A DNA stretch of 64,000 nucleotides from Meloidogyne chitwoodi (GCA_015183035.1 JACZZP010000026.1:1-64000), one strand, 5' to 3'; positions 10,464 through 22,036 are shown, numbered from the stretch's first letter. Notes: generated by a model not told the origin, from the letters alone. Translations and numbers: made by a program.

Positions 10464-13400
10464 TTAATAAAATTCATCAGTCGCAAATTTATTGTAAATA
10501 TCAAAGCTAAAAGGTTTAGCTTCCAAATTACCCCCAAAATTTGTTTCAATAGAACAACATTTTAGAGAAACATAAGGCTCATAATTTCCAAAAATTGAAG
10601 CTTTCTCTTTAAGTAATAAAGCCTTCCCTAAAATTTAAAAGAAAAATTTATAAAAAATTTAAAGAGGTAAAAATCACCGAATGGACAATTCACCTAAAGT
10701 TTTCCATTCTACAATCGTTCCCCGCTACTTTAAAAAATAACTAATTTTCTAAAACTTAGTAGTTTAAGCATCCACCCCATTTATTCGCAAGAAAATATTT
10801 TAAAACTAAAAATGATTTGAAGATAAATAAAATTCTCTTGCGAATAAATGGGATAAACACCTAAATTTATATTAAGTTTCACTTTTCTTACCAATTTGCT
10901 TCCCATTTTGCGTAAAAAATGTATAAGGCAATCCATTCATTAATTTTGGCTGATAAATAACTCCACAACCAAAAATGTCTTCATTCCCCCATTTAAAATA
11001 ATTATCAATTTTAAATCTGTCTCCTTCATTAACTTGAGCACCGTACATAATAGAAGACTCATTTGCCCTCAATCTCATAAAAATACCTCTGACATGAACA
11101 CCAATTTCAAGCCAATAATCTTTTTGTTCTTCTTTTTTACATTTTATTTCATAATAATATAAACAATAATTAATACCACAATCTGGCTGAAAATATTGAC
11201 CCACAGGGTAAACAAAAGATAATTTATTTACACCTAAAATTTTTTTTTAAGAAAATTATTAAAAAGATGAAGGTTTTTAACACTCGAGAAATATTTTGAA
11301 AACTCCCAATTGATTTAGGTAATTCAAAACTTTCTTTAATTTGGGTACCCAACCCATTTATTCGCAAGAAAATATTTTATCTTCAAATATTTTTTTGCTG
11401 TAAAATATTTTCCTGCTGGATACTAAAGGTGCTATGTGATTTGGGCAGTGGTGATTTGGGCAGTGAGTTATTTGGGCAGTGGTGATTTGGGCAGTAAATA
11501 TTTCTTTTTAAAAATGATTTGTATTAGATTGGTAGGGCTCATATTATAATTACCAAAAACCTAGTCTAACCTGACAATACGGTAGAGACCGGAACCGGGC
11601 CCCTTTACCCGTTTTTTGGAGTCACCGGGTTGAAATCGGGACCCGGAATTCCGGGTTTACCCGGTTCGGGTCCCGGCCAGTCATTTATTTCCAAAAACCC
11701 GGACCCGATTTTTTCAAAATTCCGGTCTCTACAATAAGGAGCTTTTTTAACACAACACCAGTATTCGATCCCTTCACTAATTTTTGATTCAGCTTCAAAA
11801 CTATAGTCAAAGCCTTGAAGTGAAAGTAAAATTTTCTCTCTGATGTGAGTGATAAAAATATTTTTTAACAAAAAGAAATGTTTACTGCCCAAATAACTCA
11901 CTGCCCAAATCACCACTGCCCAAATCACCATCCACGTACCTAAAGTAGATAACGTTTTAAAAAAATCTCTCAACAATGGGGGCATTTACTCCTATCACGA
12001 GTTAAAGTAAATAAAATAAATTAAAAAATAACCTCTTCCTTTAATACATTCATTATATTTAATAGTCAAATCATCTTTTAATTGAATAAATCCATTATGT
12101 TTAACACAAGAATTATAAGGTGTATTTGTTTTTACACATTTATTCTCACAACAAGGATTCCAGTCAGAATCAATTCCTTTCCATTTATTCGCAATTAGCA
12201 CAAAAAACTGAAAAATAAACAGAGAAAATATTAAATTTATTTAAAAACTTACCACTCGTTTAAAAGAAAAGTTTGCAAATTTTTCAAATTCAAAAGTTAA
12301 AGAATCAATTCTTTTGTTAAAATCTGTTTTTGTCTAAATAAAGAGAATTTTTTTAATATTTCAATGTTACATAGACTACTTGAGACATTGCTAAAAGCAT
12401 ATCATCCATCTTTTTGTTATTCGTTTCATTTGTCTAAAAAAAAATTAAAAAATACAATTATTAAAATCAGTAATTTAAAGAATAAAAAATCACTCCAACG
12501 GTTAATATTTCCCAAAGCAAATAATATAATTTTTTCCCGATCTCTACACAAAATGTACCTTAACAATTTACATACCTTTTTTGCATCATTAATTAAAGCT
12601 TTCATTTCTTTTTCCAAACAAACATTTTTTTCTTCAGTTTGTTCAATCTTATTTTGTAGTAAAGCATTCTTAACCATTTCTTTCACAAGTTTCTTTTGAA
12701 GTTCTTCAACAAAGTTATTTGCACACATCGATCGCTTAATTTAATTAAAATGACCAAAATGTCCGCATGTTATGTCCGTAAATATAATATTTATTTTCTC
12801 TTTTTTTGAATAATTTGGGGTCGCTTTAGTATAGGGGGTCCGAGTTTGAAACACATGGTACCTATCATTCGATTCCTCTCGTTGAGCTGAGCACGAATAT
12901 ATAAGAATTTCTTGCCGGAGACGAATACTCGCTGAGATACAGGTCCCTGAAACTTGAAAAACCATAGGGGGGACCAAGCTCTTTTCGGGGTGAAAAATTC
13001 GAATATGAGTATGATAGCTCATTGTAAAGAGCTCTTCGAGACCTATCGAATGAGACCAAAATTGTCGAGATTGAACGATTTTGAACAAAGTTATGAAGGA
13101 TCGAAGTTTACTGGAAACACGCCAAACTTGGACCTATTGGGAGTGTTTTATGACTTCTTGATTTGGGAGCCCATCTCTCGTTGGCTTTTTGGTACATGCG
13201 TTATTCTACGGCGCAAATTACAACAAAATAATTAATTCAGTGAAAATAATTTAAGTGCAGCCGCGGTAATCACTTTGATGAGCTTACTCCCCCCTATGGT
13301 TTTTCAAGTTTCAGGGACCTGTATCTCAGCGAGTATTCATCTCCGGCAAGAAATTCTTATATATTCGTGCTCAGCTCGACGAGGGGAATCGAATGATATG

Positions 13401-13724
13401 TACCATGTGTTTCAACCTCGGACCCCCTATACTAAAGAACAGCCAATAATTTAAAAGAAGATAAATGAGAAATTAAATAATATATTTACAGAAACAACTT
13501 GAGGCTTTGATAGCTTGTTTTTACCGGCGTAGACATTCCAGTAGTACTCCCAACACTTTCATCCAAAAGACTAAGTTGTGAAAGGCTAATTTGTGAGTCA
13601 GTGAGATTAGTGAAAGAATCCTGAATATAAATAAGTTTTTGAATTAATTTTATATTTTTTAAAATAATTTAACAAAATTTAGTACCTCTTTGTCCAAATC
13701 TGGAGTTGATGAGCTTTCAGTCAT
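10464..13724 (-). CDS. Coiled-coil plus SPRY (B30.2-like) domain protein
   Basis: Eight exons (13724-13686, 13620-13525, 12734-12576, 12433-12371, 12333-12253, 12207-12033, 11233-10892, 10627-10464) close in phase to 372 residues. Residues about 46-98 are a heptad-rich, charged coiled coil (EELQKKLVKEM, NKIEQTEEKN). The C-terminal half is a SPRY fold of the type expanded in plant-parasitic nematodes: NKWKGIDSDWNPCC, YYYEIKC, WLEIGVHV, FKWGNEDIFGCGVIYQP, the hallmark PYTFFTQNGKQIG, and YVSLKCCSIETNFG near the end. The model starts with MTESSSTP and shows no signal peptide, so it is likely intracellular, unlike secreted SPRYSEC effectors. The many Cys residues in the first SPRY part are unusual. 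Introns hold three inverted-repeat elements. The 725-bp gap to the divergent RFC1 gene may be a shared promoter. Confidence 0.8.
10769..10862. mobile_element. Small hairpin element (CCCATTTATTCGCAAGA family)
   Basis: About 94 bp with inverted ends: CCCATTTATTCGCAAGA on the left and TCTTGCGAATAAATGGG on the right. Partial relatives are near 11350 and 31145-31210. Intronic, no coding capacity, MITE-like. Confidence 0.65.
11440..11945. mobile_element. Element with inverted arrays of a GTGATTTGGGCAGTG repeat
   Basis: The left end (11447-11500) carries tandem copies of TGATTTGGGCAGTG. The right end (11882-11932) carries the same array in reverse complement, each followed inward by the related run GCAGTAAA(T/C)ATTTCTTTTT. 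The element fills the intron between the two SPRY exons and contains the hAT-like MITE at 11583-11731. Its internal open frame on the minus strand is probably not part of the SPRY gene, since the flanking exons join in phase without it. Confidence 0.6.
11583..11731. mobile_element. hAT-type MITE with 11-bp TIRs and 8-bp target duplication
   Basis: 149-bp element much richer in G+C than its surroundings, with perfect inverted ends TAGAGACCGGA and TCCGGTCTCTA. It is flanked by CAATACGG on the left and CAATAAGG on the right, an 8-bp target-site duplication with one mismatch, as expected of hAT elements. The interior is built from CCGGG and CCCGG words. It is too short to encode a transposase. 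Confidence 0.8.
12824..13436. mobile_element. 613-bp element with about 150-bp inverted arms
   Basis: The arms at 12824-12973 and 13288-13436 are inverted copies with only about six mismatches, beginning CTTTAGTATAGGGGGTCCGA. The interior is relatively GC-rich and contains open frames of 60-115 codons on both strands that match no family I know; they are probably by-products of the arms. A related fragment is at 45640-45825. It lies in intron 2 of the SPRY gene. No clear target duplication was found, so the transposon class is undecided. Confidence 0.75.
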
Positions 13725-14449
13725 TTTATAAAATTTAAAAAAATGCTGAAAATATAAAATTATTTAAAATGTACTTTATAAAAATGATTGAAAAAATAAA
13801 CAAATAAATGTAAAAATAAATATAAAAGCTGACTATAGACAAAATAAGAATATAAGAGAAAATTTATTGAATGTTTATTTAAAATTGACCTATTCCCATC
13901 AACTTGCTTGAAGCTTAATTGAGGGAGAAAACTAAATTATACATAAGTTTTTATGAGAAAAATGCTCAAATATATACTTTGCCTATCGGAAGAATTTTTT
14001 CAAATAATTTTTCTGCGATTATTATGTAACATATATGTAATTATTTTGAGGGAAAAAACAGAAATAGAATAAAAGAATTGCAAAACGTTTAGAGGAATGG
14101 AAAAATAGTTGTTGAATTGTGCCCTTAGATACACTAAAAATCAATTGATCTGATCAGTCAAATTAATAAAAAGAATCTATTTTTCTATCTCTTTCGAACG
14201 ACATAAAAATGCTTTGAAATTGTTTTAAATACTAAAAGTTATGTTAGCTGCTCTGAAACGGCCGATTTTGAATAGTCCCTTACCAATAAGCTAGTTTACC
14301 ATTTAATCGCAAGCACTCATTTAATTAATGAAAGTTCGTGTCATTTAATAAAATGCAATTTTATTTAAATTAAAAAAATTCCCTTTTTTAGATAAAACTA
14401 ATAAAAGTATTTTTATGTATTGCTTATAACATCTACAATTACTTATAAA
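13725..14449. promoter_or_regulatory. Divergent intergenic region SPRY gene / RFC1
   Basis: Separates two genes transcribed away from each other, so it should hold both promoters. A likely trans-splice acceptor (CCTTTTTTTAG) lies at about 14383-14393, before the RFC1 start. I see no TATA box or clear factor site. Confidence 0.4.
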
Positions 14450-17290
14450 ATGCCACAAACTTCCCGCACTAGCAAAAAAGCAGAAATTCCAAGAAAACGT
14501 CAACAACAACAAATTCCTTTGGAACAAGTTAAAAGGCCAAAAATATTTTTAATTGATGAAGAAAACGAAAAATTAAAGAAAAATCCACCAGTTTTACTTT
14601 GGGTTGATAAATACAAACCAAAAACTATTAAACAATTAATTGGTCAACAAACAGATAAATCTCCAACTAATAAATTACTTGATTGGTTAAAAAATTGGGC
14701 AAAATATCATTTAACCTCTTCTGGAGAGAAAAAGAAAGGTTTTATTTAATCTTTAAATTTTATTTATTTATTATTTTAGCAACAAAAAAGCCTTTTGGCC
14801 CTCAAGCTGATGGTTCCATTTTTAAAGCGGCACTACTTTCTGGGCCTCCCGGGATTGGAAAAACAACCGCTGCTGAATTGTGCTGTAAGGAATTGGGATT
14901 GGATTATGTTATAATGAATGCGTATGATTTTCTTTATTATTAAATTATAAAATTTTTTTAGGTCGGATGTACGAAATAAGGCAGCGATTGACAAACGTTC
15001 TGAACAACTTACCTGTTACCAAATGGAGCAATACTGCATAAAGGATAAAGGTTATTATAGTTTTTAAAATTTTGCTGTTTTGACTTTAAGTTTAGGGACA
15101 CCATTATTAATTCGCAAAACTAAATTTGTTTTGTGGCTATTTATTAGAGATAGGCTTTGTTATTGACGCTAAAGCATGGTTTTTTTTATACCCAAATTCA
15201 AACCTATGAATTTATCGACATTTATATTTTTTGGACCGAGTTTTTTTCTCTGACCAAGATCCTGGATCAGATAAATTTCAATAAATACTTATCAGATTCC
15301 TTAGAATTGTTTTTAAGTTCAAATTTCTATATTAGTTTTGTTTAAAGTTTAAAAAGGCTATTAAATTTTCGATTTAAATTTGTTTTAAATAATTTATCTA
15401 AATTTAGCATCTTCCAAGTCACCAGTTAAATCAACTTCAAAAAATAACAAACCTTTTGATCATTTGCTTATAATGGATGAAGTAGATGGAATGAGTGGAA
15501 ATGCTGACAGAGCTGGTGTAATTAATTAATTATTTTATAAATATTTAAAATTTTTAATTTTTTTTCTCAAAAAGATGGCTGAATTAATTCAAATGCTTAA
15601 ACGAACAAAAGTTCCAATTATTTGTATTTGTAATGATCGTCAGTCAATGAAAATCCGTTCACTAGCAAATTATTGTTTTGATTTAAGATTTCAAAGGCCA
15701 CGAGTTGAACAAATTAAGGTTTCATTTTTTTTAAAATTTTTTTACTTTTTTATAACTTCAAAAAGTATATTTTTATTGAAATTCAAATATTTTCAAAAAA
15801 ATGTTTTTAACTTTTATTAATTTTAAGGGATGCCTTTTAAGCATTGCAGCAAAAGAAAATTTAAAATTAGCAAAAGATATTTTTGATAAAATTATTGAAG
15901 CATCATGTCAAGATATTCGTCAAAGTGTAAACACACTTCAAATGATTACAAGTAGAAAAATGTCTATGGAATTTCAAAAAAAGGATATTTTAATGGTTTA
16001 TTTTTTGTGTTTTTAAGGAATTTTTAAATTAAAAATTTTAGAATATTTTTGAATCTGCTCGACAAATTTTAAGCACAGACACTTCTTTAATGGCAAAATT
16101 TGATCTTTTCTTTACTGATTATTCACTTATGCCACTTTTTGTACAAGAAAATTATCCAAATGTTAGAGCTTCAAAAATGAGGTTTTCTTTTTTTAATTTT
16201 TTTAAAAGAATTTTAATTAATTTAATTTTTTAAAGTAATCTCGACCATATTAACGCTATTAGACGATCTTCAAATGCAATTTCATTCGGTGATATTATTG
16301 GAAGACAGATAAGAACGGGCGGAAATTGGTCACTTTTACGTGAACAGGTTTCTTTAAAAATTTTTATTTTTTTTGGAAGAAGTTTTCGATTTTTTCAACG
16401 AATTCGAATGTTTTTTTATTCAGAATTTTTTAAATTAAATTAAATTTTCTCTTTTTTTAAGGCAATGTTTTCTTGTGCTCTCCCAGCTTCTTTTATGGAC
16501 GGTTATATGACTGCTCAAATTTCTTTCCCAGCTTGGCTCGGTAAAAATTCTAATTTACAAAAGCGTCAACGATTATTACGTCAATTGGCTTTACATATGC
16601 ATTTAAAGTTTTTTTTTAAATTATTTAATAATTTTATTTTATTATTTTTTAGAATTGCAGCAAACATTCAATCTTTGGTCTTAGATTATTTACCTGTTTT
16701 AAGAGAACGTCTTTATCGTCCTCTAATAGATAATGATTCGGCTGGAGTTCCGTAAGAGTTGTTTTAAAATTATTTTTTTAATTTTTTTTCTTTTCCAGAG
16801 AAGTAATATCTCATTACAAATATTATTATCTTGTAAAAGACGATTCTGAAGCAATTAATGAATTGGGTGCTTGGCCAGCAAATAATAACAAAAAAACTTA
16901 TGATTTATTATCTATGGTTAGCACTAAAGCCAAATCTGCACTAACAAGACAATTAAATAAAGAAAAACGATCTTTACCATTTGCACAGTTAACTGATGTT
17001 AAAAGTGGGAGAAAAAAGGGAACAGAAACGAAAGGGAAAAATGAAGGTTTTTCTTTTTAATTTTTTATAATTTTACGAGTAAAATTTATTAATTTTTTTG
17101 ATTTTTAATTTTCTCAATATTTAATCTTTTTGGGGCATTTAGAATAATAAAATTCTCTTAAAAAAATTTTTTTTTTCCTTAAGGTATTCTTATTGATGAT
17201 TCAGAAGATAAAGAAGCAAAAGAAGTAGCTGATGATGATGAAGATTTTGAAGATGCAACAGAAATGAATTTAATTGAAATGGAATATTAA
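14450..17290 (+). CDS. rfc-1: Replication factor C large subunit (RFC1), short form without BRCT
   Basis: Twelve exons (14450-14738, 14780-14921, 14962-15050, 15408-15517, 15575-15718, 15828-15995, 16042-16181, 16236-16347, 16462-16607, 16653-16751, 16799-17046, 17184-17290) give 597 residues. RFC1 loads the PCNA clamp at primer-template junctions with four small subunits. Visible motifs are LLWVDKYKPKTIKQLIGQQ, Walker A GPPGIGKT (residues 118-125), LIMDEVDGMSGNADR (Walker B, D197-E198), PIICICNDRQSMKIRSL, FDLRFQRPRVEQIK, and the RFC1 C-terminal domain with NWSLLREQAMFSCALPASFM and GYMTAQISFPAWLG. An acidic tail ends EMNLIEMEY. Human and fly RFC1 are over 900 residues and carry a BRCT domain before the AAA+ part. 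Here only about 45 basic residues precede it. An in-frame stop at 14402 and a splice acceptor support the ATG at 14450, though an unseen upstream exon is possible. Confidence 0.93.
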
Positions 17291-18003
17291 TTTTTGAGGA
17301 CTAATTTATTTATTTATTGAAGAAAGAAGGTAAAATTAGTTTATTTAATTTTAATTCACTTTTCTTTTTTTTTCTTCTCCTTTTTTGTCTACACGACTAA
17401 TAAAATTGATATTTAAAAAATGTAAAAGATTTTAATTAAAAAAAAATTAATTTTTTTTTTTTTAATTAAAAATAACCTTAAAAAAGTCGTGTAGAAATTA
17501 ATAATAAATTTTAAAAAATTTATTTTTTTTAATTTATTATTAATTATTTTATCTTTTTTTTTATTAGATTTAATTATACTGACTGACTCTCAATTTTATT
17601 TGTTTTGTGCCTATTAAAAAAATTCTTTTTTTTCTTTTTGTTTAATTTTATTTAAAAATAAATATTATTCATTAAAAAATTTAATTATTTGTTTTTAAAA
17701 AATTTAAGAAAAAAAGTTCTAAAAAAAATTAATATTTTACTTAATATATAATAGTTCAAATTTTATTAAAATAAGGAGTAAGTTTGTTTATTCAATTATT
17801 TTTAATTCTAATTAATTTTTGGATGGGGGATATCTGCAGAATCCCCTGTATAAATAATCTTAACATATTTACAGTTTGAAAAATAATATTTTTTTGTTTA
17901 TCTAAAATAATATCAAAATATCTTTAATTTTGCTGATAAGAAAATAAAAAATTAAATCAAAGAAATTAATCAATTTATTTTTTAACATTTATTATTATTA
18001 ATT
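17291..18003. other. Intergenic with dispersed repeat copy 2
   Basis: Contains a second copy of the dispersed repeat at 17725-17900, with core GGATGGGGGATATCTGCAGA. The part at 17395-17480 has a GTCTACACGACT / AGTCGTGTAGA inverted pair (17385-17396 and 17484-17494), a possible 110-bp foldback. No gene is seen. Confidence 0.5.
17725..17900 (+). repeat. Dispersed repeat, copy 2
   Basis: Begins TTTTACTTAATATATAAT and contains GGGGGATATCTGCAGAATCC followed by CCTGTATAAATAATCTTAAC. It matches the reverse complement of 51095-51285 and more weakly 8545-8720. Confidence 0.6.
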
Positions 18004-18767
18004 ATGATAATTAAATTTATATTCATTTTTTTAATAAATATTTTTTTATTTAAATTTGTCCAATGTAGAACTCGTTGCGTTCGTGCGAGTGGTAGAGTAA
18101 TTTGTCCGACAGATCGTAAGAGTTGATTTTTTTAATTACTTTTTTTTATTAAATTAATGCTTTTTTCAATCAAAAAAATTATTAAAAAAAATTATTTTCA
18201 GCTGATAGCCACTTTAATGTTGAAGTAAAACTTATGGACAGTGATACACTGCCATGGGAGAATGACGATGAAATGGGTGAAAAATATTAAAATATTTTCT
18301 TAATTTAAAATATTTTAATTAATATTAGGTAGAGCAAGTACTGATTTATTGGGGAATTATACTGTTGAAGGATGTGCTAGTGATTTTGGAGGGTGGAACG
18401 ACCCTGACCCGTATGTTGCTAATTTCTGATTTTAAATTCTGATTTTTCCTGAAAGTTTAAATTTAAAAAACTCTGTTAAGTTGGAATTTTATTTACTGTA
18501 TATTTTCCGGAAAAGTTTTATTTTTTAAATTTTGAATTCTGATTTTCCAATTATTTCAGTTATATTCTCATAACTCACCGCTGCCCTGAAATTGGTCATG
18601 ATATTTCTGTAATTAAACGAAAACTAAGGTTTTTATTTAATTAAATTTATTAAAATTTATTTTTAAGAATACCAATTAATGATATAAAATATCTTCCTGG
18701 TGAATTGACTATAGAGGCTATAGTTGAAACTACTAGGCTTGATTTAGAGTGTGACAGTTATTGTTAA
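18004..18767 (+). CDS. Transthyretin-like (TTL) secreted protein
   Basis: Five exons (18004-18115, 18202-18276, 18329-18410, 18560-18628, 18668-18767) give 145 residues, typical for the nematode TTL family. A signal peptide of about 20 residues (MIIKFIFIF ... FKFVQC) is followed by SGRVICP, the FNVEVKLMDSD strand, GNYTVEGCASDFGG and LITHRC, the usual order of the transthyretin-like fold. Cys residues in VICP, VEGC, THRC and CDSYC suggest two disulfides. TTL proteins are secreted by many nematodes and their biochemical role is mostly unknown; one member in C. elegans bridges apoptotic cells to phagocytes. All junctions are in phase and no defect is seen. Confidence 0.88.
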
Positions 18768-18779
18768 GGAGAATTTAAT

Positions 18780-19050
18780 TATATCCGGAAAGTTTATTTA
18801 ATTCTGATTTTCTATTTTCTTTCCGGAAAAGTTTATTTAATTCTTTTAATTCTGATTTACTCTTTTTTCCGGAAAAGTTTATTTAATTCTTTTAATTCTG
18901 ATTTACTATTTTCCTTCCGGAAAGTTTATTTAATTCTTTTAATTCTGATTTTCTTTCCGGAAAGTTTATTTAATTCCTTTAATTCTGATTTTCTTTCCGG
19001 AAGGTTTTTTTAATTCTCTTAATTCTGATTTTCTATTTTTCTTTCCGTAA
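18780..19050. repeat. TTCCGGAAAGTTT minisatellite
   Basis: About six imperfect units of 38-55 bp built from TTCCGGAAAGTTTATTTAAT and TCTTTTAATTCTGATTT. The same words occur in intron 3 of the preceding gene (18475-18550) and in the next gene at 20319-20490. Confidence 0.8.
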
Positions 19051-19364
19051 AGTTTTAAAAAATAATTTATTAAAAATACTTAAGTATTATAAGCTAATTA
19101 TCTGGCAGTGGTGTGCATTTTTAAGAAAAAACCAAGTACGTGCTTAAAAAATTCATTTAAGAGTATTAGTAGAAGAAAGCGAACTTCAAGTTAAATAAAT
19201 TTTTTGTTTGTTTGTTTGAGAAGGTTAAATAGAAAAATGATATTAAAAATAAACTCTTAATAAATGAAAAACTTAAAATTTAAAAATTTAGTAAATTAAT
19301 ATTAAAAATTACCCTTCAATATCCATTTTATGAAAAATAATAATTAAAAAATATAATTCGGCCA

Positions 19365-21513
19365 ATGTTTACAGTTCAAAAACAATTATCTCAATTTTCA
19401 TTACTTAATATTTTCTTTATTGGATTTCTTAATTATAATAAATTGTTTTTATATGGTCATCCAAACATTCATGCATTTGATAATGTAAATTTGGAGGAAA
19501 ATAAATTAATTTTTGTGCAAGCGGTGGGTCTTAGATTGTTTTTTGATAATTAACATTTTTATATGATATAATGTAAATTTGTGTACTATAGGTTTGGAGA
19601 CACGGTGATCGCTCTCCCATCTATATATACCCAAATGACCCAAACAAGGAGGAAGCATGGCCACAGGGATTTTCTGAATTGACAACTGTTGGAATGTATC
19701 AACATTTTTACTTGGGCAAATTCCTTGGGAAGCGTTATATTGATGAGTTTAATTTACTTTCATTCCAATATCGAAGTAATGAATTATATATTATTTCGAC
19801 GGATACAAACCGAACGATACAAAGTGCAACTGCAAATATGATTGGAATGTTTGGGCAAAGGGGACGTTTGGGAATTGGTAAATTTTCTGGAAATATAGAA
19901 AATTTAAAATAAATTTAAAAAAAAGATTATCCAAATTTGGTTGAATGGCCGCCTTCGCTCGTTCCAATTCCTATTCATACTTATCCGTTTAAAAAAGACC
20001 CGGTAAATTTTGAAATAAAAATTTGATTTTTTGTGGAAAGATGAAATTTTATTAGATAGGCTATGCCCGTCATAATTGTAGACGGACGCTTGAATTGTTT
20101 AAATTATTGGAGCAGACACCAGAATATAAAAAACTTAATCATTCCAGCGCAGTAAATTTATTTATTTTTATAATTTTTGAGATTTTTAAATTTTAAGTCA
20201 TTTCTTGCTAAAATAAGTGAATATGCTGGAACACAAATTACACTTAACAATCTTTGGGGTTTTATTGAAACAGCAAATATTGAGGCAAGAAAATTAAATA
20301 AAATTAAACAGTTATAAGTTCTGATTTATTTTTTTCTTTCCGGAAATTTTAAGTTCTGATTTACTATTTTCGTTCCGGAAATTTTAAGTTCTGATTTACT
20401 ATTTTCTTTCCGGAAATTTTAAGTTCTGATTTACTATTTTCTTTCGGGAAAGTTTTAAGTTCTAATTTATTTTTTCTTTCCGGAAAATTTATTAAACCAC
20501 TAAATTTTATACAAATAACCCTTTTGAAACTTAAATAGAAAACACATGGACTGAGTCCGCCTGAATGGGTACTAAAAATATTGCCTGAAGCTTTAGAAAT
20601 AGATATGCGCCTTATCGACATACAAATTGGATTAAGTATTAAAAACCTAATAATTTTAAAATTTTCTTCTTTTTCAGGGCTGGCACCATTCATAGGAATT
20701 AATTTTGAAGTTGAAATCCCTCGAATGTTGGGTGGTCCTTTTCTTTGGGAATTAATTGAAAGAATGGAGAAAAAGGCAAGTAAGTGGAATATTTATTTTT
20801 AACATAATGATCCAATTTAAGATAAAATGTATTGAGAAATTGAAAAATACAAATCGAGCAAAGAATCGCTATGGGAATGATCCATTTTCTAATGATAATA
20901 CTAGATCAGATGAAAGAGAATGTGAATGGTTTGAAAGGCTGAAATATTATGCTCACTCTGCTGTTTGTTTTTAATAAAAAATTAAATTAAGTTAAAAAAT
21001 TCATCCTTAGCATGATATGACATTATCTGCATTATTTTCCACCTTTCAATTTGACCATGCTGACTTTGACCGTGATGGTTTGCCAGGTTATGCATCATGT
21101 ATTTTAATAGAATTATGGCATAATTCTATTCAAGGATATTATATTAAAGTAATTTTAATTATAATTTGTTTCTTCATTTTTTTATTTTTATAGGTTTTGT
21201 ACAGAAGAGACAATATTAATACATTAATTGATCTTACACCGCACATTCGTGGATGTAATGAACAAAAATGTGGATGTAACTTGGAACTCTTCAAACAACG
21301 TTCTATCATTTTTAAGCCTCAACCTAACCAAGAAACTGTAAATTTATTATAAAAATTTTAATTCAACAAACATTTTAGTTATGTAAAACTTCTCTTCCAG
21401 CATCATCTTGGAATTTAAATGATATATGGAGTTCAAAAGCGTATGAAAGAAACAAATTTGAGATTTTTACAATTATCATTTTATTTCTTATTTTTAGCTT
21501 TAGATTTGTTTAA
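19365..21513 (+). CDS. Histidine acid phosphatase, secreted or membrane-bound
   Basis: Twelve exons (19365-19523, 19592-19877, 19926-20002, 20056-20151, 20198-20284, 20539-20635, 20678-20775, 20822-20962, 21011-21148, 21194-21337, 21379-21440, 21498-21513) give 466 residues. The branch-2 histidine phosphatase signature AVWRHGDRSP (catalytic H57, R56, R60) and the distal acid/base pair HDMTLSALF (H348, D349) are both present, with YRSNELYIISTDTNRT and KTHGLSPPEW at family positions. The N-terminus has a long hydrophobic stretch acting as signal or anchor. Three pairs of Cys near CNEQKCGC could bond. Two introns appear to use GC donors: after codon GAG at 20284 (GCAAGA) and after AAG at 20775 (GCAAGT). 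The reading frame and the family alignment both need them. The substrate is a phosphomonoester, otherwise unknown. Confidence 0.9.
20319..20490. repeat. TTTCCGGAAATTTTAAGTTC minisatellite in intron
   Basis: Four to five units of about 38 bp with TTTCCGGAAATTTTAAGTTC and TGATTTACTATTTTC, inside the GC-AG intron of the acid phosphatase. Related to the array at 18780-19050. Confidence 0.85.
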
Positions 21514-21544
21514 ATATTAATAGAATAAAGTTTATTTGTGCATA

Positions 21545-21640
21545 TCAGTTAAGTTTGTAAACTTAAGTTTTATGTTAAGTTCTTTAATTTTTACAAACTT
21601 AAGTTTAATTTGAAGTTCTTTAATTTTTACAAACCTAAGT
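21545..21640. repeat. TTTACAAACTTAAGTTT repeats, upstream side
   Basis: Three copies of a unit with TTTACAAACTTAAG and AAGTTCTTTAATTTT precede the protease inhibitor gene. The same motif, mostly in the other orientation, is found downstream at 22885-23100. Confidence 0.65.
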
Positions 21641-22036
21641 ACGTATTTGATCTTATTTTAAATTTAAGTTTTCAGAGTATATATTTGTCAACTAAACGAA
21701 CCTTGCAAAATTTTCACTTTTCTCTCTTATTGTAATCGTAAGTTCAATCCATATATTCAACATCCGCAATCATTCTTCATAGATGTACCCACAATTTGTT
21801 TTTTCATAAAAGCCGCTTTTCTTTTATACCAACGATTTTTTTCGTTGCATCTATACACCACCACGTCTTTTATCTGCACAAACAACTCAAACAACCACTA
21901 ACAACATTCCTTTTTAATTAATAGTAGCAGTTCCCCTTTCATCTATATAAGATTTTTTTGTCAACTAGCTAATAATAGGGAAATTATTTTCATAAAAATA
22001 TCAATTAAAAAATTGCTTAATAAATTTTCAAACAAA

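Noticed and set aside
11605..11985. Minus-strand frame encoding GIEYWCCVKKAPYC as a possible SPRY exon
   Set aside because: It lies between inverted repeats and runs into the hAT MITE; the flanking exons join in phase 1 and continue the SPRY fold without it.
12741..13235. Open frames on both strands inside the 12.8-13.4 kb element
   Set aside because: They overlap inverted arms and match no transposase motif; the SPRY exons splice across in phase.
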